Below the pieces are notes generated by a model. It saw only the letters and a program-made list of their open reading frames with translations. It did not search any database and was not told the origin of the DNA. Made by a program: the position numbers and the translations under genes. A stretch of DNA of 64,000 nucleotides from Aldehydirespirator sp965117015. Lineage in GTDB: Bacteria > Actinomycetota > Acidimicrobiia > Acidimicrobiales > Aldehydirespiratoraceae. The stretch lies in the NCBI GenBank assembly GCA_965117015.1, contig OZ220747.1, positions 1,426,001 to 1,490,000 of the forward strand, read 5' to 3'. Positions 57,989-64,000 of the stretch are shown here, piece after piece (the first letter of the stretch is position 1; the number at the start of each line of letters is the position of its first letter).

Positions 57989-58969
57989 GTGAGGATCTGT
58001 GTGGTGGGCGCCGGTGCCATCGGCGGGATGATGGCGGCTCGATTGGCTGCGGCCGGGCATGACGTGAGCGTCGTCGCCCGGGGCGAGCATCTGGAGGCGA
58101 TCAGGCGCGATGGGCTGCGGCTGGTGGAGCTTGACGGCACGGAGACCGTTGCCTCCGGTCTGGACGCATCTGACGACTTCGGGGCGCTCGGCACGCACGA
58201 CACGGTGATCCTGGCTCTCAAGGCTCACCAGATCGCGGCTGTGGCCGACGAACTCGGACGGCTGTGCGACGACGGCACGATGATCGTGCCGGTGCAGAAC
58301 GGCATCGGATGGTGGTACTTCGAGCGCCACGGTGGACCCCACGACGGGCACCGGCTCAGGTCTCTGGACCCCGACGGTACGATCGCGGCCGCGGTGCCGC
58401 CGGGACGCATCGTGGCCTGCATCGCCTACCCGGCCGCGGAGAAGACCGCACCCGGGGTGATCACCCATGTCGAGGGCGACCGCTTCCCGGTGGGCGAGCT
58501 CGACGGCACCAAGTCGGAGCGGGCGAGGGAGTTGGCGGACGCTCTTGCCTCGGCGGGGTTCAAGTCCCGGGTGCTCACCGACATCCGCTCGCACCTGTGG
58601 GTCAAGGCGTGGGGCAACCTGGCCTTCAACCCGATCAGCGCCCTGACCGGCGCAACCCTGGCTGAGATCTGCCGCACGCCGGCCACCCGGGACCTCGCGG
58701 CGCGGATGATGACCGAGGCCGGCCACATTGCGGAGGCTCTCGGGGTGAGTATCCGCATCAGCGTGGAGCGTCGCATCGCCGGAGCCGAGGCCGTGGGCGA
58801 GCACAAGACCTCCATGCTCCAGGACGCTGAGGCCGGGCGCCCGCTCGAGCTCGACCCGCTGGTCGGCGTGTTCGTCGAGCTGGGCGAGCTCACCGGCGTG
58901 CCCACCCCGGCCATCAGCACCGTCTACGGCCTCGCGTCCCTGCTCAACAACCGCCTGGAGGCCGGCTGA
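57989..58969 (+). CDS. Ketopantoate reductase-family (ApbA/PanE) dehydrogenase
   Basis: 326 residues from the GTG at 57989; the frame is open further upstream, but only through the 92-bp repeat. NADP motif C-V-V-G-A-G-A-I-G-G, then L-A-L-K-A-H-Q, Q-N-G-I-G-W, and the catalytic lysine in V-K-A-W-G-N-L-A-F-N-P-I-S-A-L near residue 207. The family reduces 2-oxo acids; outside pantothenate loci it acts on other 2-hydroxy/2-oxo acids. It is coupled to the acyl-CoA synthetase gene (TGATG), so pantothenate synthesis is unlikely here. Confidence 0.86.
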   Translation: MRICVVGAGAIGGMMAARLAAAGHDVSVVARGEHLEAIRRDGLRLVELDGTETVASGLDASDDFGALGTHDTVILALKAHQIAAVADELGRLCDDGTMIVPVQNGIGWWYFERHGGPHDGHRLRSLDPDGTIAAAVPPGRIVACIAYPAAEKTAPGVITHVEGDRFPVGELDGTKSERARELADALASAGFKSRVLTDIRSHLWVKAWGNLAFNPISALTGATLAEICRTPATRDLAARMMTEAGHIAEALGVSIRISVERRIAGAEAVGEHKTSMLQDAEAGRPLELDPLVGVFVELGELTGVPTPAISTVYGLASLLNNRLEAG

Positions 58970-60516
58970 TGGCAGCCGACGGAACGCTGCGAGGCCTTCT
59001 TGACGCCGGAGCCGATCCCGCTCCGGCGATCGTCGCGCCCGACGGCTCGGTGCTCACCCACGCCCGGTTCCGGTCCGAGGTGGACCGGCTCGCGGGCCGG
59101 CTCCGGAGCCTCGGCTTGGGCCCGGCCGATCGCATCGCCATCGTCCTTCCCAACGGCCCCGAGATGGCCATCACCTTCCTGGCCGCGGCCTGCACCGGAT
59201 GCGCCGCGCCGCTCAACCCGAAGTACCGCACCGACGAGCTGCGCTTCTACCTCGACGACCTCGGTGCCAAGGCGCTGGTCACTGTGCCCGACGACTCCGG
59301 AGCCGTCGCCCGGGACGCGGCCCTCGCCGCCGATGCCGATGTGCTGCCTGTGGCGTTGACCGGCTCGGTTGCCGGCGGCATGGGCTCGATCGACCTGCTC
59401 GCGTCGTCGCCCGCCAGCGAGCCGGCGGCCCAGGGCGGGCCGTCCCCCGACGACGTGGCTCTGGTCCTGCACACTTCGGGGACCACCTCGCGGCCCAAGA
59501 TCGTGCCGCTTCGCCAACGGAACCTGGCCCGCTCGGCGGCGGGCATCGCCGAGTCGCTCGCCCTGACTCCCGAAGACCGGTCACTGCAGGTGATGCCGCT
59601 GTTCCATATCCACGGGCTGCTGGCCGGGCTGCTGGCGCCGCTGTCGGCGGGGGGTGCGGTCGCCTGCACCGAGGGATTCGACGTCTTCAGGTTCTTCGCG
59701 CAGCTCGAAGCGCTGGAGCCCAGCTACTACACCGCGGTTCCGACCATGCATCAGATGGTGATCTCCCGCTCGGACCGCCACCGCGACACGGCCCGCTCCG
59801 CCGGTCTGCGCTTCGTGAGGTCTTCGTCGGCTTCCCTTCCGTCCCCGGTGCTGCACGAGCTGGGCGACCTGTTCGGCGCGCCCGTGATCGAGGCCTACGG
59901 CATGACGGAGGCCACTCACCAGATGTGCGCCAACCCTCTGCCCCCGGCCGTGGCCAAGCCCCGGTCGGTCGGGGTTCCCACCGGCATCGAGCTGGCCGTG
60001 CTCGACCACCGGAACCGGCCTCTGCCACCGGGCGAGCGGGGAGAGGTGTCGATCAAGGGCTCGACCGTGATCGACGGCTACGAGAACAACCCGGAGGCCA
60101 ACGCGGCCGCCTTCACCGATGGCTGGTTCCGCACCGGCGATGAGGGCTACGTCGACGACGACGGCTACCTGTTCCTCACCGGCCGCCTCAAGGAGCAGAT
60201 CAACCGCGGCGGTGAGAAGGTCTCCCCGCTCGAGGTGGACGAGGCCCTGCTGGGCCACCCGTCGGTTGCCCAGGCGGTGACCTTCGCCGTGCCCCACCCC
60301 AAGCTGGGCGAGGAGGTGGCCGCCGCGGTCGTGGCTGTCGCCGGGAGCCCCGTCGACGAGCGGGAGCTTCGCCGGTTCCTGTCGCAGTCGCTGGCCGCGT
60401 TCAAGGTTCCCCGCCGGATCCTGGTGCTCGACGAGCTGCCCAAGGGCCCTACCGGCAAGCTCCAGCGCATCGGCCTGGCCGAGCGCCTGGGCCTCGCCCC
60501 AGCCGACGACCAGTAG
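58969..60516 (+). CDS. AMP-forming acyl-CoA synthetase (oxalyl-CoA synthetase-like)
   Basis: 515 residues from ATG. Adenylate-forming motifs: H-T-S-G-T-T-S-R-P-K-I-V-P-L (A3), Y-G-M-T-E-A-T-H-Q-M (A5), G-W-F-R-T-G-D-E-G-Y-V (A7), K-E-Q-I-N-R-G-G-E-K-V-S-P (A8) and G-P-T-G-K-L-Q-R (A10 lysine). Overall length and the H-Q-M element resemble the Pcs60/oxalyl-CoA synthetase group. It would activate a short organic acid, perhaps the product of the reductase upstream. Confidence 0.87.
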   Translation: MAADGTLRGLLDAGADPAPAIVAPDGSVLTHARFRSEVDRLAGRLRSLGLGPADRIAIVLPNGPEMAITFLAAACTGCAAPLNPKYRTDELRFYLDDLGAKALVTVPDDSGAVARDAALAADADVLPVALTGSVAGGMGSIDLLASSPASEPAAQGGPSPDDVALVLHTSGTTSRPKIVPLRQRNLARSAAGIAESLALTPEDRSLQVMPLFHIHGLLAGLLAPLSAGGAVACTEGFDVFRFFAQLEALEPSYYTAVPTMHQMVISRSDRHRDTARSAGLRFVRSSSASLPSPVLHELGDLFGAPVIEAYGMTEATHQMCANPLPPAVAKPRSVGVPTGIELAVLDHRNRPLPPGERGEVSIKGSTVIDGYENNPEANAAAFTDGWFRTGDEGYVDDDGYLFLTGRLKEQINRGGEKVSPLEVDEALLGHPSVAQAVTFAVPHPKLGEEVAAAVVAVAGSPVDERELRRFLSQSLAAFKVPRRILVLDELPKGPTGKLQRIGLAERLGLAPADDQ

Positions 60517-60521
60517 ACGAC

Positions 60522-60540
60522 CCTCCCGGCCGGCGGGAGG
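60522..60540 (+). terminator. 7-bp stem hairpin after the acyl-CoA synthetase gene
   Basis: CCTCCCG (60522-60528) pairs with CGGGAGG (60534-60540) around a five-base loop, just after the stop at 60516. GC-rich, without a T-tract. Confidence 0.5.
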
Positions 60541-60582
60541 GGCGGCGATCACCGCCTCCGGTTGGCTGCTTAGACTGCGACG

Positions 60583-60999
60583 GTGCCTCAGATCGAGATG
60601 TTGACGCTGGCCAACCATGCTGAGGTGCAGAACGGGCTGCTGTACTTGATGGGCGCGGGCTGGGACACCGTCACCCGGGCCTACAAGGAGGGCAAGAAGC
60701 CCCGACCGCAGCACTTCTCCATCGCTCTGTCGGTGCTGGTCCCGTGGATGGAGCACAACCAGCGCCACGAGATGATGATCCGCGTCGAGGACGAGGACGG
60801 CCACCACAAGCTGATGGAGGCCAAGGCCAACATCGAGGTCGGTCGCCCGCCCGGCAAGGTCCCGGGCTCCGACAGCCGCTCGCCGTTGGTGGTCACCGGC
60901 ATTGTCCAGTTCCCCAAGCCCGGCGGCTACCGGGTGCGGGCCACCCTCGGCGACGAGCAACGCGACTACGCCTTCCGGGTCATCGACAAGGTCACCTGA
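60583..60999 (+). CDS. Conserved protein of unknown function (DUF6941-like)
   Basis: 138 residues from GTG. A beta-rich soluble protein with L-T-L-A-N-H-A-E-V-Q-N-G-L-L-Y-L-M-G-A-G-W-D at the N-terminus, which resembles the widespread uncharacterised family starting L-A-D-x-A-x-V-x-x-G-K-L-x-x-x-G-G-G-W. The centre has H-E-M-M-I-R-V-E-D-E-D-G and the end Y-R-V-R-A-T-L-G. Monocistronic, between hairpins on both sides. No role is inferred. Confidence 0.75.
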   Translation: MPQIEMLTLANHAEVQNGLLYLMGAGWDTVTRAYKEGKKPRPQHFSIALSVLVPWMEHNQRHEMMIRVEDEDGHHKLMEAKANIEVGRPPGKVPGSDSRSPLVVTGIVQFPKPGGYRVRATLGDEQRDYAFRVIDKVT

Positions 61000-61012
61000 C
61001 AACCGTGCCCCA

Positions 61013-61066
61013 CCGAAATTGATGCGGATACTGGGCATCCACGGCCCATTTCGTCGCCAATTTCGG
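61013..61066. repeat. Divergent member of the nested palindrome family
   Basis: CCGAAATTG (61013-61021) and CAATTTCGG (61058-61066) are perfect arms. Inside, TGGGC pairs with GCCCA around ATCCACG. The right end, GTCGCCAATTTCGG, is close to the GCTGCCAATTCGG of the copies at 8.5, 22.8 and 56.3 kb. It lies between two + strand genes. Confidence 0.55.
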
Positions 61067-61085
61067 GGGCGGTAGCGTCTCAGTC

Positions 61086-61553
61086 GTGATCCGAGAGTTG
61101 CTGGCGCTGCCCCGGGCCACTTGGCCGCGGGCCGTGCTGTTCGCCGGGATCGCCGCCGTACTGATCGCGGTGCCCTCGGACATGATCGACACGCCCATCT
61201 TCGGCCGGCCGGTGGCGGTGCGTTGGGTCGACTACGTGATCCTGGCGGTCACTTCGGCCCTCATCGGCCTGATCTTCGCCATCCGTCCCATCCCGGCCGA
61301 GTCAAGCGAAGTGGCCGAGGCCGCCGAGCGCCAGGGCACCAGGACTATCTGGGGCGGGTTCGTGTCGTTCCTGGCGGTGGGCTGCCCGGTGTGCAACCAG
61401 GCCGTGGTGGCGCTGGTGGGCGTGGGCGGAGCGCTGTCGTGGTGGGCGCCGGTGCAGCCCTTCGTGGGCCTGCTGGCGGTGGCCCTGCTGCTCTACACCC
61501 TGCGCAAGCGCCTCAACACCTACAAGCTCACCGCCTGCCCGATCCCCGCGTAA
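61086..61553 (+). CDS. Small polytopic membrane protein with a C-P-V-C motif
   Basis: 155 residues from GTG. About four membrane segments (roughly 15-35, 47-67, 90-115, 120-140). The third begins V-G-C-P-V-C-N-Q, a C-x2-C pair at the membrane face that could be redox-active or bind a metal. The C-terminus ends K-L-T-A-C-P-I-P-A with another cysteine. No established family is recognised, and the motif alone does not prove thiol chemistry. Confidence 0.7.
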   Translation: MIRELLALPRATWPRAVLFAGIAAVLIAVPSDMIDTPIFGRPVAVRWVDYVILAVTSALIGLIFAIRPIPAESSEVAEAAERQGTRTIWGGFVSFLAVGCPVCNQAVVALVGVGGALSWWAPVQPFVGLLAVALLLYTLRKRLNTYKLTACPIPA

Positions 61554-61561
61554 GCCCCGAC

Positions 61562-62764
61562 TCACCGCGCCTCACCAGCGGTAGGTGTCACCGCCCGGTG
61601 CATGGCGGCGGCCACCAGTGCGGGCAGGCCCAGCGCGGCGAGCATCAGCGCGAACAGGGGCACGCCCAGGCTCAGCAGGCCGCTGGCGATCGCCGACAGC
61701 AGGGCGGCCGAGCCCAGCAGCGCGGCCCGGAAGGTTCCGATCCCCCAACCTGACTGGGGAGGCAGCGCGGCCACCAGCATGGCGTTGGCCACCGGCAGCA
61801 CCGACACCGCCATGCCCACGAACGGCACCAGCAGCCACACGCCGGCCTCCGCCGGCAGCAGCAACATCGGCAGTCCCAGCGCCGAGGTGCTCACTGTCAT
61901 CAGCCGGGCCGTCCACGGTCCGCCCCGATGGTCGTAGAGGGCGCCCCCGACGATCTTCACCGGCGCCGACAGAGCCCGCCCCGCGATGAGCATCGCGGCC
62001 ACCAACCGCAGGTCCAGGCCCCGGTCCACCACGAAGAACGCCGTTGAGAAGCCGATCACCACGAAGTGCATCGAGACCCCGCCGAAGCTGGCGTAGAAGG
62101 CCAGCCGGTAGTTCCGCTTCCGGGCGTTCTGGGCCAGCTGAGCCAACCAGGCAACTGGTGCTGGATCCCGGTTCACCTCGGTCCAGCGGGGCACGTATGC
62201 GATGGCCAGCGCGGCGGGCACCGCGCACCCGACGTACACCCAGCGCCAGGCACCCCCGGCGAAGGCGCTGGCGGCCGCCGCGGCCAGCCCGAACGAGTAG
62301 GCCTGGCCCCACACGGCGATGGCCTTCCCGGGCGCGTCCGGGTAGAGCCGGGCCACGCTGGCCAGCGCGGGTGGGAAGTAGATCCCGAAGGCGACCCCCA
62401 ACAGGGTCTGGCCCACCAGCAGCACCCAGAACGACGGGGCCACCGCCGACAGCGCCATCCCCGCGGCCAGGCTGACTGCCGTGGCCCTCACCAGCGACCG
62501 GTCGCTCAGCCAGCGGCTGACGGCCCCGCCGATCACGTTGAACGCGGCGATGCCTCCCGCCACCGCGGCCAGGATGGCGGCCAGGTTGCTCTCCGACAGG
62601 TCCAGGTCCTCCCGCACGAGCGGGAACAGCGGCGAGATCATGGTCTCGGCGCCGCCGAGGATGAAGTACAGGGTGAACAGGTAGCCGAACGTCGCCCCGC
62701 GGGCGGTCAGGCCGCTCTCGCTGTCGCCTGGGCCTCCGACGGCGCTGGTGACCGGTCCGCTCAA
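61562..62764 (-). CDS. MFS transporter
   Basis: About 400 residues from the TTG at 62764, whose TTGA overlaps the ABC ATPase stop; no other start stands before the first membrane segment. Twelve hydrophobic segments. Motifs include G-G-A-V-S-R-W-L-S-D-R-S and, in the second half, G-G-A-L-Y-D-H-R-G-G. Gene overlap shows it is the last gene of the OppDF-type operon, an unusual neighbour for an ABC importer. Confidence 0.82.
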   Translation of the reverse strand: MSGPVTSAVGGPGDSESGLTARGATFGYLFTLYFILGGAETMISPLFPLVREDLDLSESNLAAILAAVAGGIAAFNVIGGAVSRWLSDRSLVRATAVSLAAGMALSAVAPSFWVLLVGQTLLGVAFGIYFPPALASVARLYPDAPGKAIAVWGQAYSFGLAAAAASAFAGGAWRWVYVGCAVPAALAIAYVPRWTEVNRDPAPVAWLAQLAQNARKRNYRLAFYASFGGVSMHFVVIGFSTAFFVVDRGLDLRLVAAMLIAGRALSAPVKIVGGALYDHRGGPWTARLMTVSTSALGLPMLLLPAEAGVWLLVPFVGMAVSVLPVANAMLVAALPPQSGWGIGTFRAALLGSAALLSAIASGLLSLGVPLFALMLAALGLPALVAAAMHRAVTPTAGEAR

Positions 62765-63726
62765 TTCACCCAGCAGGCCACCAGGTGGCCGCTGGAGCGC
62801 TCCGTCAGCGGGGGGCGCTCGTGGAAGCACTGGTCCACTGCGAGGGGGCAGCGGGTGTTGAACCGGCAGCCCTTCGGTGGGTCCATGGGGCTGGGCAGGT
62901 CGCCCTTGAGGGGCTCGTGGTTGCCGCGGGTGGTGGGGTCGGGCACGGGTACCGCGGACAGCAGGGCCTGTGAGTAGGGGTGGGTCGGGTTCTCGTAGAT
63001 GTCGTGGTGGCTGCCGATCTCCATCAGGTGGCCCAGGTACATGATGGCCACCCGGTCCGACACGTGGCGCACCACGGCCAGGTTGTGGGAGATGAACAGG
63101 TACGACAGTCCCACGGTGTCCTTGAGCTCGACCAGCAGGTTCACGATCTGGGCCTGGATCGACACGTCGAGGGCGGCGGTGGCCTCGTCGGCCACCACGA
63201 ACCCCGGATGCAGCGCCAGGGCCCGGGCGATCACGATGCGCTGGCGCTGGCCGCCGGAGAAGGCGTGCGGGTACTTGTCGGCCGCGCTGGCGGTCATGCC
63301 CACCATCTCCAGCAGCTCGCCCACCGCCGCGTCCAGCTCCGCGCCCCGCTTGCGCGTGTGCACCAGGAACGGCTCGGCGATGCTGTCGCGGATCTTGATC
63401 TTGGGGTTGAGCGCCGAGTAGGGATCCTGGAAGATCATCTGGACCTGCTTGCGCATGGCCCGCCAGTTCCGCCGGTTCAGGTCGGTCACGTCCTTGCCGT
63501 CGTAGAACACCTGGCCCTTGGTCGGCCTCACCGCTCCCAGCAGCGCCCGGCCCGCGGTGGACTTGCCGCAGCCCGACTCGCCCACCAGGCCCACGGTCTC
63601 GCCCGGCGCCACCGCGATGCTGAGGTCGTCCAGCGCGTAGACCGTTCTCCTCCGGCTGCCGACCCACCGCGTGTAGTGGACGCTGAGGTCGCGGCTCTCC
63701 ACCAGCGGAGTGACCTGCCCGTTCAT
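62761..63726 (-). CDS. Oligopeptide/nickel-type ABC ATPase (OppF/DppF-like)
   Basis: 321 residues from ATG. Walker A G-E-S-G-C-G-K-S-T, F-Q-D-P-Y-S-A-L-N-P (Q-loop form typical of Opp ATPases), signature F-S-G-G-Q-R-Q-R, Walker B F-V-V-A-D-E-A-T-A-A-L-D, switch H I-S-H-N-L-A-V-V. The C-terminal oligopeptide-binding region has R-C-P-L-A, part of a Fe-S-like cysteine cluster seen in this family. It overlaps the upstream OppD-like gene by four bases. Confidence 0.92.
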   Translation of the reverse strand: MNGQVTPLVESRDLSVHYTRWVGSRRRTVYALDDLSIAVAPGETVGLVGESGCGKSTAGRALLGAVRPTKGQVFYDGKDVTDLNRRNWRAMRKQVQMIFQDPYSALNPKIKIRDSIAEPFLVHTRKRGAELDAAVGELLEMVGMTASAADKYPHAFSGGQRQRIVIARALALHPGFVVADEATAALDVSIQAQIVNLLVELKDTVGLSYLFISHNLAVVRHVSDRVAIMYLGHLMEIGSHHDIYENPTHPYSQALLSAVPVPDPTTRGNHEPLKGDLPSPMDPPKGCRFNTRCPLAVDQCFHERPPLTERSSGHLVACWVN

Positions 63727-64000
63727 GCCGGCCCCTCCCCGGTGCGGTTGTAGCAGGCCACCCAGCGCCTCTCCGCGATCTTCAGCAGGGGCGGCGGGGT
63801 GTCGCGGCACCCGTCGCGGGCCTCGTTGCATCGGGGCTCGAACGCGCAGCCCGGCGGGAATTGGGCCCGGTCCAGCGGCTCTCCCGGGATGCCCGTCAAC
63901 TCGCCGTCGTCGCGGTCGACCCGGGGCACCGAATGAAGCAGGCCGAGCGAGTAGGGGTGCTGGGGATCGGCGAACATCTCGTTTATCGGGGCCCGCTCCA
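63723..64000 (-). CDS. Oligopeptide-type ABC ATPase (OppD/DppD-like), C-terminal part
   Basis: The last 91 or so codons are in the window; the gene continues beyond 64000. The visible end has M-F-A-D-P-Q-H-P-Y-S-L-G-L-L, the classic OppD/DppD H-P-Y-(S/T)-x-x-L-L element. It is followed by the cysteine cluster P-P-G-C-A-F-E-P-R-C-N-E-A-R-D-G-C and H/Y-V-A-C-type ending W-V-A-C-Y. Its partner ATPase gene overlaps the stop by four bases. Confidence 0.9.
   Translation of the reverse strand, partial: ERAPINEMFADPQHPYSLGLLHSVPRVDRDDGELTGIPGEPLDRAQFPPGCAFEPRCNEARDGCRDTPPPLLKIAERRWVACYNRTGEGPA

Overview
The window reads as a high-GC actinobacterial chromosome segment, most likely from class Acidimicrobiia. 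The reasons are a WhiB regulator, an F420-type LLM oxidoreductase, many GTG/TTG starts, lipoproteins with the A-C-G-D-D-E type lipobox, and S-layer-homology modules that carry paired cysteines. The taxonomic placement is inference from gene content. There are no rRNAs, prophage genes, transposases or CRISPR arrays, and no gene-free stretch exceeds about 300 bases.

1-14 kb: the tail of an unidentified gene, a large secreted SLH/leucine-rich-repeat protein, a glutamine amidotransferase-like protein, tRNA-Pro(CGG), an orphan receiver protein opposite a STAS-domain protein, an NfeD-like membrane protein, WhiB, then selB and selA (selenocysteine insertion machinery), fxsA, a nitroreductase-SRPBCC fusion, an LLM oxidoreductase and an anchored SH3-like protein.

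14-16 kb: a two-gene unit whose second gene is a selenoprotein of the UGSC type. An in-frame TGA (15483-15485) sits in the motif Sec-Gly-Ser-Cys and is followed by a 9-bp hairpin with a G-U-G loop at the spacing expected of a bacterial SECIS. Conventional gene calling would split this gene into two fragments. It lies about 5 kb from selA/selB.

16-28 kb: Mrp-type Fe-S carrier, HesB/ErpA-type protein, an unusual fusion of a [2Fe-2S] subunit with a shortened molybdopterin-binding region, an aldehyde dehydrogenase, a YbdK-type ligase, OsmC, an enoyl-CoA hydratase, a GNAT enzyme and a complete polyamine-type ABC operon (potA-B-C-D on the minus strand).

28-37 kb: a LysR regulator divergent from a compact catabolic/transport operon: NMT1/THI5-like binding lipoprotein, Rieske oxygenase, aldo-keto reductase, phosphodiesterase-like enzyme, ABC ATPase and a permease made of two fused permease domains.

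37-61 kb: a phosphohexomutase-DeoC fusion, a GntR/FCD regulator, and a long accessory catabolic region: two aldehyde dehydrogenases around a haem-oxygenase-fold protein, two MFS transporters, a binding protein with a long Ala/Glu coil, an isochorismatase-type hydrolase, a gamma-glutamyltransferase-family protein, a retropepsin-like protein, and VOC / FAD-monooxygenase / RidA / epimerase / amidohydrolase / reductase / acyl-CoA synthetase genes. Several promoter regions here carry the same palindrome, TGTATACA or close variants, suggesting one regulon, possibly under the GntR protein. 61-64 kb holds a small membrane protein, an MFS transporter and the end of an OppDF-type ABC operon.

Two repeat families stand out: nested palindromes with arms GAATTGGCAGC/GCTGCCAATTC (single or paired, with the inner stem differing between loci), and a 92-bp hairpin repeat present in two identical copies 7 kb apart.
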